A stretch of DNA of 64,000 nt from Halichondria panicea (taxonomy: Eukaryota > Porifera > Demospongiae > Suberitida > Halichondriidae): contig NC_087383.1 in NCBI RefSeq assembly GCF_963675165.1, positions 1,093,399-1,157,398 on the forward strand, written 5' to 3'. Position numbers and translations under genes: made by a program. Shown in pieces: positions 19,167 to 29,723 of the stretch; positions within the stretch are counted from its first letter, which is position 1; each line of letters starts with the position of its first letter. Below the pieces are notes generated by a model, which did not search any database, had not been told where the DNA came from, and was given only the letters and a program-made list of their open reading frames with translations.

Positions 19167-20879
19167 ATGTATCAAGAAGAGCTGGAACACATAAAGGCTG
19201 CCATTGCAGATGAAGGAAAGAAGAGACACACACTCCAAAACCTCGACTGCTTTGTACTGGACAATTCCATAAGAGAGAGTACTGTAGGCCAATTGCGCGG
19301 TCACACCATTGAGAACAAATGGAAAATCTACAATGAAGTGAAGAAATGCGGCTTTAAGAACATCATAGTCGCGGCTTTCTCACATATGACACGAGTTGAT
19401 GACATGTTCATCAAAGAGCTGATGGAAAATGGTGAAGATCCAAGCACACTCTATGCATTCTCTGAAGTCACAGCATGCATTTCGAAAGGAGTGATCGACA
19501 GAGAAACCATACCAGTTGGTTTAGCTAAGATGAAAGAACATGGGCTAATAAACCCAATCATTGAAGTCGATCTTGCCAATAAATCTGTCAACTGGGAGTC
19601 ATGTTCAGTGAAAGATATTTGCGATTTGGTCATGAAATGGATTGAATGGTCTCGTACTAATCTTTCAAAGGATTCCCAAATTTTCGTCAACTTTAGGGAT
19701 TTCCCGATAGCAATGACTCAAGTGCCAGAACGTGTACTCGCTACAGTTGACTACTTTGCATCCCTGCCACAGGAGAAACGATTGCTGGGTATCATTTTCG
19801 AGGACCCTACTGGAGACTACTTACCGGAAGAAGTTGGAGCATGGACAACAGCTGTACGAAAACTGATGAATGCCAGGAAATGGAATAACGGGCTTTTGCT
19901 GGTTCACGTGCACAAGAAGTGGGGACTGGCTGAAACTGTACAACTGGAGAGCTTATCCTGTGGAGCTGATGGTATTTGGGCCAGTCTAGCTGAAGAGGGA
20001 GCAGCCATGGGCCATGCTTGCTCATCCATCACCCTGACGAATTTAATTCGAATGGGAAACAAAAAAGTACTTGAGCGATATAACTGCACCTATCTGCGAA
20101 AAGCTGCAATAGCTGTTACTAATATCACTACTGGTGATGACCCTCACCCTAAGCAGGTGGTGTACGGGGAGAGAGCTTTAGATATTAGTTTTGATTTTGG
20201 TGGTATCGCTGGGGGCCGTGTGGGAAAAGGTGAATTCGATATTGCGAAATTCTTTGGTGAGAAACCACCGGTTAGAATCAGCACACTTGCTTCAACTGCC
20301 ATGATTATCACTCGGCTCAAAGAGCTGTTTGGAAGCAATCCACAATTCAACGAGCAGATAGCTGAAAAGATGAAAGAAGTTATGCTGGAAGATCTCCGTA
20401 GCAACAGGAAGGAAGAGTACATGAGTGAAGCAGGCCTGGGTGTGTTGTTTGATCGATCTGGAGGGAAACTAACGAAGAAGATGGGAGATGTAATTGCTGA
20501 CATGGAAGCAGGAACAGATTTTGAGAAACTCCTGGTTGCGGAAGTCAAAGAGAGATGGGACACATGGGACCTTCAAGACGAGGTACAGGGGGATGATGCC
20601 ATGCAGTTCGACTCATTCTACAATGGCTTCATGGCACCCTACTTTGGTTGTTTCAAATGCGACGATACTATGGCAGGACTAAAGGCAATAGACATGGATA
20701 ATGATGGGTTGGTCGAATGGAAGGAATTCCTTGCCTATCTGAAGTGGGCTATTCGCGAATATAAGGTCAAGACTGCTGATGAGCTGTTGTCGATCACATT
20801 TCGTAAAGGAATCATTCCTGCTATGCGTGATGAACTATGTCAGTCTGAAAAGATTGCTGTCTGGAAATTAGTAGCTTAA
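19167..20879 (+). CDS. DRE-TIM (HMGL-like) protein with EF-hand, copy 4 (beta subtype), extended C-terminus
   Basis: The ORF is intact and intronless from the MYQEEL ATG at 19167; 19137 is a GTG in frame upstream and an unlikely start. It is 570 residues. The first 560 are collinear with copy 2 (EDPTGDY, EYKVKTADELL, DELCQS). The TAA of the other copies is GAA here, so ten residues, EKIAVWKLVA, are added before a new TAA. DNSIRE, the HxH and the EF-hand loop are kept. One odd change is a cysteine in EVTACISKGV where the others have glycine. It is followed by POLG unit 3. Function is inferred only at superfamily level. Confidence 0.85.
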   Translation: MYQEELEHIKAAIADEGKKRHTLQNLDCFVLDNSIRESTVGQLRGHTIENKWKIYNEVKKCGFKNIIVAAFSHMTRVDDMFIKELMENGEDPSTLYAFSEVTACISKGVIDRETIPVGLAKMKEHGLINPIIEVDLANKSVNWESCSVKDICDLVMKWIEWSRTNLSKDSQIFVNFRDFPIAMTQVPERVLATVDYFASLPQEKRLLGIIFEDPTGDYLPEEVGAWTTAVRKLMNARKWNNGLLLVHVHKKWGLAETVQLESLSCGADGIWASLAEEGAAMGHACSSITLTNLIRMGNKKVLERYNCTYLRKAAIAVTNITTGDDPHPKQVVYGERALDISFDFGGIAGGRVGKGEFDIAKFFGEKPPVRISTLASTAMIITRLKELFGSNPQFNEQIAEKMKEVMLEDLRSNRKEEYMSEAGLGVLFDRSGGKLTKKMGDVIADMEAGTDFEKLLVAEVKERWDTWDLQDEVQGDDAMQFDSFYNGFMAPYFGCFKCDDTMAGLKAIDMDNDGLVEWKEFLAYLKWAIREYKVKTADELLSITFRKGIIPAMRDELCQSEKIAVWKLVA

Positions 20880-21586
20880 TTAGATCTATAGTAATGTTGT
20901 ACATGAACATAATTTTTATTGTATTGTGAACTTATATACTGAGCTACACAATTAACTACTCTCTTTTTGCCGTATGTACTTATAAGTAATGTTTATAATT
21001 ATTTGACTACACCAAAACATCATTATAATTTTATACCCCGACAGATGTAATAGTCATCATTTCAATGTTTACACAAATATGCACAGTGTCGCATTATAGG
21101 CCCATCACCTCATATAAGTGCACTGACATGAGGAGGTGAAAAGGACACTCGTTCCACTCTCTCAGCAACCAGGGTTGTAGTCACACCAGCTAGCTGAAAA
21201 TGATGGGGCTGGAGTGTTACAATGAATTACCATTAGCGGTAACATTGAAATGGTAACATTGAAAGCACATGCAGGAATTTGCTTTGTAGCACGGTTGTAC
21301 AATTTGTAAACAGAGCCTTAGTAAATTAATGCTGTACTGCACTAGAAAAACCTCAAGTTTAGCTAATATAATTATCGCCTTTACAGGACTACTATAATTA
21401 TGCCTCGGTGTGCGCATGCATAAGTGAGGTATACGGTAGCGTGTTTATGTGTCTGTCTGTAGCTGTTCAATCTATTTTAAATACGAGTAAGAGCGCTTCC
21501 ATAATTATATAGTTATAGTCACAGATTTCAGATATAGAATCATATAAAGCTGAAAGTTCATGTTGCTACCCTCTCAACCGTTGCAG
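20880..21586. other. Spacer between DRE-TIM copy 4 and POLG exons (unit 3)
   Basis: No gene is seen. The first 40 bp resemble the 3' flank of copy 2 (ATGTTGTACATGAACATAAT). From about 20925 the sequence follows the 3' flank of copies 1 and 3. The TGCCTCGGTG repeat is at about 21400. Confidence 0.5.
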
Positions 21587-23449
21587 GTACAAGCTGAGCA
21601 AGAAGGGTCAGAGTGTGGCAGAGGACATGGATCTGCCTCTGGTGGACAGCTGTCTAGTCTCCCACGACAACTGGAAGCTAATCTGTGACGTGCATGGATA
21701 CCACAGGTACACAACTACCCAGCATCAGATTGCCCTTAGCGTTGTATGTACATGCATGTACGTATATGCACTCAGAATTGGAATCTAGTGTTCATGCAGC
21801 TATTATTATAACTATTCTTGATCACCATTTTTTAAAGACGGCGATGTACATGTATCTTAGCAGATTGTGCCATGCAGTAACTGCCCTCTAGCCTCCTAAT
21901 TGTCGACCTAGAGACAAATCAGCCTGGGAACGAGGCTACTGCCACCCAAATGATTATTTTCATTGCCCCCCCCCCCTTCTCTTTCCTCCCTCCAGTGCCA
22001 GCAAGATGCTCTCCTCCCGAGTGTGGTACGGTGGTAGTGAGTCTCACCTGTTCAACAAGCTGGAGAGTATTGCCCTCTCTGACCACCCCTCTACCCCCGT
22101 ACTGGCCGCCTCCCTCACAAGGGCACTCGAGAAACAACATGTCGGAAATCAGGTAACTAACTATTAGCTATAACACACTGATACAAGAGATATTATTATA
22201 TATAGAAGAATTTTGCAAGCAAGGAACTACTGTGCACTAGCTAGCTCTGTATGAAGTAACTGTGTGTCAGTTATATCAAGGGCGTATACGCCCTTGGTTA
22301 TATTAATAGATCTCTAAATGATAAATGTTTGTACTACGCAACTTGATGATTATGTTTTGTGTATTTTCTTGGCTCAGCTACCCTAGTATCATTGTTGCTA
22401 TGATCCCCCCCCCCCCCCACACACACGCACAGTTCCAGCCCAGTCGAGTGAACTGGGTAGTCCAGTCGTCAGCTGTCGACTACCTCCATCTTCTTCTCGT
22501 CTCTTGTCAATGGATGTTTCGATGCTTCGACATCTCCGGCCGTTTTTGCATCAGTATCCATGATGAGGTAAGTCATACACACATGTACACTTACCGCTCA
22601 AGTCATACCATGTGTATATAGCTAGCTATATACACATAATATAATACGACAGTGTGCATAATTATAATTATAATTCATATCTCTCGTATTAGCATGAAAA
22701 TTAATGTAGAAATCACAAAACCCTTCAATGTGGACCACTAGAAATCTCAAAAGCTGCTGTATAAGTACGTACATGTGTGTGTATTAACGACACTCCCCCA
22801 ACATGTAGGTACGCTATCTAGTGAAGAGTGAGGACCGGTACAGAGCAGGCCTAGCTCTCCAGTACGCCAACCTGTACACCAGAGCTATGTTCTCCCACAA
22901 GCTGGGCCTTCGAGACCTACCAATGGTACACGATTATCTGCATGGCCGCTATTGATTTTTGTAGTGTACTTTTTGTAATTGTATACGTGTAGATCTAACT
23001 CATGACTGCATATTGTGTTATTAGGAAAGGGGCGTATAAATTGTGGGTGTGGTTTATTATTGCCCCACCCCTCTCTCCCTTGCAGTCTGTGGCGTTCTTC
23101 AGTGGTGTGGATGTGGACAGAGTACTTAGGAAGGAGGCCACCCTTGATTGCAAGACGCCCTCCAACCCTATCGGCATGGAAAAAGGACACGGCATCCCCA
23201 ACGGTAACGACACATCACGCAGCAATCATTAGTGATGTGTGAGTATAAATCAAGCTAGTGCATGGTACGAAGAGGTACCTATAATATACATGGTTGATAC
23301 ATCGTATAATATAAAGACCCCAAGAAAAATTATATTGATTTTGCATTCTATTATACCCTTTTTTCACAATATGTTTTTACCACTCTGCAGGTGAGGTGCT
23401 GGATATCTATCAACTGGTTAACAAGACAAACGGACAATTAAGAAAATAA
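21587..23449 (+). pseudogene. POLG: POLG last six exons, unit 3
   Basis: The exons 21587-21706, 21996-22152, 22433-22567, 22809-22925, 23086-23203 and 23391-23449 again have lengths 120, 157, 135, 117, 118 and 59 and form one open frame to TAA. Motif C SIHDE is kept. Small replacements against units 1 and 2 include [14 protein letters not shown] and LGLRDLP. This unit is convergent with intact ARL15, with stops 137 bp apart, which is probably the ancestral neighbourhood. The preceding motif-B exon (16975-17126) is frameshifted, so a complete polymerase is not expected from here. Confidence 0.7.
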
Positions 23450-23586
23450 TTTGTGTTTTATTTTTGTGGTATCAATTCAAAGACTGTCACATTGTTTCAT
23501 TTTTATGCTCGTAAGGTGATTAACAATTTATTGACAGTCAGGATATAAGTGATCGGGTTACAGTAACATAGTTTTTAGGCACGTAA

Positions 23587-25021
23587 CTAATTATCAATAA
23601 TAGAGTTGGCAATTTCTTCCAATTCTTTCTTTACTGCCTCTACCCCACGCTGACTGCTGCCGACAATGCTCCACTTCCGTCCATCCATCACACTCTCCAC
23701 CATTGCCTTCACCTGCATACACGGGAGAGTTTGTGTTGAGAATTTGCTAATGTATAACTGTAGCTTTAATCACAGCTATATATAGCCTTTAAGAAGTATC
23801 ATCATAACATGGCTATAACATACACACTGAGAACATTATACATTAATTACTTACTAAAGTATACATGATTGCTTACTAGATTACTTACTAAGGTATACAT
23901 GATATTTCAAGTGTTAGACTAGACCTGCTTGTCACAGAGCAGTGACTGTCTTTGCAGTGATTCACAGCAAGACAGTCAGTGCTCTGTACTGTGGCTAGAG
24001 AACTTTGTTAAACAGAACATTGTCAATTATCCGTTCGTTCCCTCCATTAGAGCGTAGTTGCTCTGTAGCAAGTGAGGCTGTGACCCTATGAAATACATTT
24101 GACCCTTTCTTGTACACTATCCATGGCAAACTGTACATTAATTGCTTACTAAAGTATACATGATATTTCAACTGTCATGTAATCATTCTCCTCACATGAT
24201 CGACGCTCTTTGAGCCTGTTTTGTCCTGTTTTGAGCACACCACCAGCACGGGTAGACCACGTAGGGCGGAGCTAGCCAGACAGCGGGAGAGACAGGTCAC
24301 ACTCTCAGACAGCTGCTCATCACTTGACATACTGTCTATCACAAATATCTACAAGTGTGTGTGTAGTATGGATGAAAGTAGACAATAATGATATTATAAC
24401 GAAAGATTTTTGTGAAGCTAGAAGAATCACTATTTTTGCATGTACTGTTCAGCAGGTAAACACACCATCAACCAAAAATAGAGTGCAGTTTGTGCAGTGG
24501 TCAACACAAACTAACAAGTATTAAATTGGCCTCACCACTGCATCATGGCCGCTGAAGTACCTCTCCCAGTATTCTCGTATCGTTGGACCTCCTCCCAGCT
24601 CCTTCACACTCAACACTACTCTCTCCATGAGGACAGCCTTGATGGAGAAGCCGATGGTGGGTTCTGCCTCAGGCACTGTCTCCCCTGCCAACTCGGCCAG
24701 GAGGGTGGACTTGCCCGCCCCCTCCAGTCCCAGACAAAGGAGCGTCAGTTCTTCCTTGGGCTGTGTGGCAGGTCGGCATGCTCGACAACAAATCTGAGGT
24801 GGGAATAAGCAGAATATGAGGTCAACATGACAAGCCAAGCTATAAGAATCCACAACTACTGATTTTATCAGTGTTACTGAGTTGACCATAATTATTTCTA
24901 GATACTCGTCTATAGTTAGACTCACAGTGTAGCAGAGGATCTTGCAGATACCACAGGCCAGACAGCAGCCGGCATACCTAGACCTAGCAATGGAAATGCT
25001 CTCATATTCAGTAGAATTCAT
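23587..25021 (-). CDS. ARL15: ARL15-like small GTPase
   Basis: Four exons on the minus strand, 25021-24926, 24793-24536, 24348-24196 and 23712-23587, all phase 0, give about 210 residues (human ARL15 has 204). The ATG at 25042, seven codons upstream in frame, is an alternative start. The cysteine-rich N-terminus (CCLACGICKILC, CCRAC) suggests palmitoylation instead of the usual ARF myristoylation. The P-loop is GLEGAGKST at 54-62. The GFSIKAV segment and switch II VKELGG at 95-100, in place of the ARF motif DVGG, are ARL15 signatures. The base-binding motif is CSKQDK. ARL15 is a membrane-linked regulator of trafficking and of CNNM magnesium transporters in vertebrates; the role here is inferred. 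The last exon exists as relics in units 1 and 2. It shares an upstream region of about 360 bp with endophilin. Confidence 0.9.
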
Positions 25022-25042
25022 CTTCTTCCTTCCATCACACAC

Positions 25043-25401
25043 AGCTCAGAGGTTTTGCAAGAAAAAAGGGGGCGGAGCTCAAAATTAGCTGAGACATGTG
25101 AATAGTCCTGGTAATCACATGACGGGCTAATAAAGTTACTAGCTGCAAGCAAAGCAAACCAAAGCAAAGAGAAAAGCAGTTGAGTCGCCAAAGCACTAAT
25201 AAAGGTAAGTAGAGCTATGAGATGCTCTAACTAGATGAATTAAGGTGGTCTTTAATCCGTTGTTGTACTCTTAGTCAAGCACTGAATGTCAATATACAGT
25301 AGACCATAGTATAGTATAGTACATGTACATTGGCCTGGGTATATACAAATATAAACACTCTGTAAAAAAGATCCCTCTGCAGTTTGCAGACCTGAGGCAA
25401 G
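25043..25401. promoter_or_regulatory. Head-to-head intergenic region, ARL15 / endophilin
   Basis: The region of about 360 bp separates two divergent genes. A likely non-coding first exon of endophilin ends at AAAG before GTAAGT (25205), and a CTCTGCAG acceptor lies at about 25380, just before the coding ATG. Confidence 0.4.
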
Positions 25402-28400
25402 ATGCAGGGAATAAAGAAGCAGTACAACAAGGTCACTCAGGTGAGGGAGCACACTGTAGGCAGGCGTCCAATGAGTTTATTCATATTGTGTTTATACACT
25501 TGCTCCCATGGTACAATTGTCAGAAACACAATTTGTTGCTGGCCGTTACTATCAAAGTGTGTAATAAGTGCCACTCATTGTATGCAACTTGCCAAAAGTG
25601 TAGACACTGTACATTCCAAGAAGTGTTTATTTGTGTAAATTGAAGATATAAACTGTCTTATTTATTTGACAGCCATATGTCACTAATGTATGTTTATAAA
25701 CCTGCACCTTTTATCTGGTACAAATGCTGCTTGAGCAATGGTCTGTCGTGTGTTTCTTGATAATTATCTCTATTTTGTTTGTACCTGTAGTTCATGACTG
25801 AGAAGATGGGGAAGGACGAGGGGACAACCATTGAGGAAGATTATAGGGATCTGGAAAAGGTGCTTTCATAGCTACTTCTCTTTGAACACAGCTGATTAAA
25901 GTGTACATGTGCTAGTACATTGTGTACTGAACATGTACATGTTTGGTGGACCCCCCACAGCTTGTACTGTGTATGTACCAGTATGTTAGGTAGACCCCCT
26001 GGGCTATTAAGGGAACATCCTGTGGAAGTGTGGAATGGGTTTCCAGTAATTGAGGTTGAATATCTACGGTAGACCCCCTGGGCTATTGAGGGAACATCCT
26101 GTGGAAGTGTGGAATGGGTTTCCTTCAGTAATTGAGGTTGAATATCTACATCGAGTTATGCACTGCGTTTGTGTTAATAATTTGAACTATGCTGAGCTTC
26201 GATCGATGTAGTTTAACTTGCCCCACTGTATTGTCTATCTGTAGTATTAACAGTCACTACTTATGAGGTCATTATACTGTTGCTAGTAGAGAGCCTGCTG
26301 CTAGTGTGTGTGTGTGTACATGCAACTAGAACTACACATGTATAATCATTTAATGAGTAATAGGAGTGGAACCATGTGATAGTGCTATTGCCATACATGA
26401 CCTTATTTGTACGGGTCTCTCTCAAAGTGGGCGTGTGCGTTGTGAATGTAATATCCTATAGTAAGTGTAAATGAATATCCCTAATTGATCTGTAGCAGTT
26501 GTTTGAACGGCAATAACTCGTGTACCGTTGGTCCTATTTCAGTGATATTTTGATTTTCTTGAAGCTTAGAAAGAAATCTTTCAAAATAATGGTACCTTTA
26601 GCTCAAACATTTCAACCTGGCCCAAATTTCCCCCACTTATATAGTCCACGCTGTTTTGTTAAAATTGACCTCAAAAAAATGACCTCTTATTTTAACACAC
26701 CATCTTCAAGGGCTATCTTTAAGCTTTCATAAAAGTACTTAAATTGGACTAGCAGAACTCAATTTACGGCCATTCAACTATTATAAACGATACTTTACTC
26801 TCTGCCCCCCCCCCCCCACACACAATACACACACACAGTTGACTGACGCCACTGCCAACATCATCAGCACAATCGATAGCAAAACCAAAGAATTCCTTCA
26901 TCCCAACCCAAGTAAGGATGCCTCCATACACAAATGATATCTCTGTTTGTATGCTTGGTATCTGACCACTCTTGCTCTCGTACAGACGCTCGACTCAAGT
27001 TGAGTATGAAGAAAGGATCAGCGTATCCTCACGTAGAAGGTGTGTTGGGAGACGCTCTAGGCAGGAACGAACTAGGGGAGACTCATTTTGGACAAGCACT
27101 AACGGAAGTAGGGGAGGGTCTGGCCAACATCTCTGAAGCCAAGGATGAACTGGTAAGAGAGTACATAATTATATTCTTGGAACATGCAACAGTGTGTACC
27201 ACATTCACTGTGTTCGTGTCCCCCTGCAGGATGTAGTGGTGAAGACCAACTTCCTAGACCCCCTCTCACAGCTTCTCTCTAAAGACATCAAGGAGATCAT
27301 GGTAAGCTTCTTTGAGACAGCATCCTTAGTGCCCATGCAGAAAAAATGTGAAGACTGCTACTTTTATTGTTGTGCGATAGCGTTTCAGTATTGAACGCAT
27401 TTACTATGTGTATGTACAAAATATAGGTACATATAAGTACAAGCGGTGGTACTGTATTGCCAATGTTTTTGTTGAGTGCTTCTGGTTTTATACATGTATA
27501 TTCCAAGTTTGCATTTGAGTACTTGTAGTACTAGCATGTACTCACAGTGTTGAACTCACAGAGTAGGAACTAAGCGTATGATTGTCTTTGCAGCATCACC
27601 GAAAGAAGATGAATGGACGAAGGCTCGACCTTGACGCCAAGAAGAGGAGGCAGGCTAAGGGCAGTAGCATCACTGACGATGAGATTGGACAGGCCCTGGA
27701 AAAGTTTGAGGAGTCTAAAGAACTGGCAGAGAGTGGAATGATAAACCTCCTGGATAATGAGGTACTAACATTTTTGATCTGTTCCCGAAGGTGTTTAATG
27801 TCGTCCTCTGTTGCCGACGCTTATGGCTTGGGAGTGGGGATGACAAAAGATAATAACCGAGCAACAATAGGAGGTCCTTCCTCACTATATATATATATTT
27901 AATTACACGTGTACAGTATTGGTATGACTTCAGAAAATAGGCTTTCCAATTCTTAGGCTAATAAATATCTCCAGTCAACTTTAAAGTCCCCATAACTTCA
28001 CTTTAGATTGTCTATTCGGTGTTTTAATTATATTACTGGAATCACTGAATACTGGTAAAGGGTCATCAATGTAATATCAACACGATCACAGGTGGAGCAG
28101 GTGACACAGCTGCACTACTTTGTGGACGCCTTGTTGGACTATCATCGCAAGGCCACTGACATTCTGGAGAGTTTAAATACAGCGGTTCAGGAACACATAG
28201 ACCAAGCCTCTTCTCAACCACCGCGTCAGAGAACGGCGAAGTCCTTCAGCCCTAGGTAAAGGTTTGAACTGATCTGTGCATGTACTACTTAATACTGCAG
28301 TCAATCTCTTGCAAATCTTTACAGTACGTATATTAATTCCCCTAGTAAATGTGTAGGATTTTAGGATTATGTATTTTCAAAAAATCTTATTACATTGTGT

Positions 28401-28977
28401 AATTGTTACAATCCCAATGAATTTTCATCTCTACTGTACAAGTCAACAAAACACACAGTTTAATGTTTTCCCCAGAGTAACTCACACGTGTAGTAATTAT
28501 TATACCTGCTATAAGCCCCTCCCTCTCTCAGTACAGTGCCCTCCCTCTCTATCTCAGTACAGTGCCCTCCCTCTCTATCTCAGTACAGTGCCAGTATATG
28601 CCCCGCTTGAGACCTGTCCCCACACACACACTGTACTAAAGTTCCCCCTGTCCCCCTGTCCCCACACACACACTATACTAAAGTTCCTCATGTCCCCCTG
28701 TTCCCACACACACAGGTACAGTAGTCAGCCTGACTCTGACGATGATGACGGACACCCTCCCTACAGCCCACCAGCCCCAGCCGCTAGTTCCAACTCCACC
28801 CCCTCTGCACAAGCTGTCTACGACTTCGAGCCCGAGAACGAGGGAGAGCTTGCTTTTAACGAAGGAGACATCATCACACTCACATCTCGTATTGATGAGA
28901 ACTGGCTGGAAGGAGAGGTCAACGGTCGCCATGGATTTTTCCCCGACAACTACGTCAAGATTATTGTGGACATTTGA
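25402..28977 (+). CDS. SH3GL: Endophilin-A (N-BAR and SH3 protein)
   Basis: Eight coding exons, 25402-25440, 25791-25859, 26839-26911, 26986-27152, 27230-27301, 27594-27761, 28092-28255 and 28716-28977, join in frame to 337 residues (human endophilin-A1 has 352). The N-terminal amphipathic helix is [19 protein letters not shown]. The BAR core shows [29 protein letters not shown] and [14 protein letters not shown] short acidic, proline-rich linker ([14 protein letters not shown]) leads to a C-terminal SH3 domain, [19 protein letters not shown] to [10 protein letters not shown]. Endophilins bind curved membranes and recruit dynamin and synaptojanin in clathrin-mediated endocytosis. Introns hold a duplicated 80-bp segment and simple repeats. 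It is convergent with INTS14. Confidence 0.93.
25988..26151. repeat. Tandem duplication of about 80 bp in endophilin intron 2
   Basis: GGTAGACCCCCTGGGCTATT onward occurs twice, starting near 25988 and 26069, with only a few differences. Confidence 0.8.
26490..26760. repeat. Intronic dispersed repeat relatives
   Basis: Segments of the type GCTTAGAAAGAAATCTTTCAAA are related in style to stretches in DHX34 intron 15 (about 44870-45170) and NPHP1 intron 4 (about 39835-39890), which share AATTTGGA..AATCAGAACTTT. The element borders are not clear. Confidence 0.3.
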
Positions 28978-29383
28978 TTAACTATTGATGGATGACTAGC
29001 ACTTATTAGTACTTTTTTGAAGAGTGCAGTTTTCTTGCACTTACGTATGAGCTTTAGAGACCATTTTGAGTATAATATGCTGTAGTTTCATGCGTTTATG
29101 GTATTGCGTATTAATAGTGTTTTTAAGTTGAGATTGTTGATCCACAAACATTTATATTTTTGTTTGATCTTGTTCACTTTGTGTATATATTACTCGATGG
29201 TATTATTTTCATGAAAAAAATTTGTTCTCGATGTTAATTGCAATGCTGAGGTTCATGCTTAACTATAGGCTGTGTATACATGTAGGTAAGTACTGCTCAT
29301 ACAATAAAATTATTATTATAGGCAATATATTATTATTAGATTGCAAATTAAAATTAAATGATATTATAATTTATAAGTGTGTG
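28978..29383. other. Convergent 3' region, endophilin / INTS14
   Basis: No gene is seen. It should hold the 3' UTRs of both genes. An AATAAA at 29303 could serve as a polyadenylation signal for endophilin. Confidence 0.4.
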
Positions 29384-29583
29384 TTAGCTCTTGCTAGAGT
29401 TCACTACAAGTCTCTCAGTGGGGCTCTTGTTGCTGCTTAGGAAGGTGACACATTGCTGCAGCATCTTCTTCGTGGCTGGGCTCGGGTGAGGACTAGCCAC
29501 CTCCTTGCCCAGGACGATACACAGCAACTCCACTAGCTCGGGGATGTGGAACGTCAGCGAGACCTGTCGCAACTTGTTCAACT

Positions 29584-29646
<63 letters not shown>

Positions 29647-29689
29647 AGGGAGGGAGGGAGGAGTACATTTGAAACCAAACATTAGATGG

Positions 29690-29723
<34 letters not shown>

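Noticed and set aside
26490-26760. ORF of 70 codons in endophilin intron 2
   Set aside because: It is part of an AT-rich dispersed intronic repeat, not an exon; the endophilin frame is complete without it.
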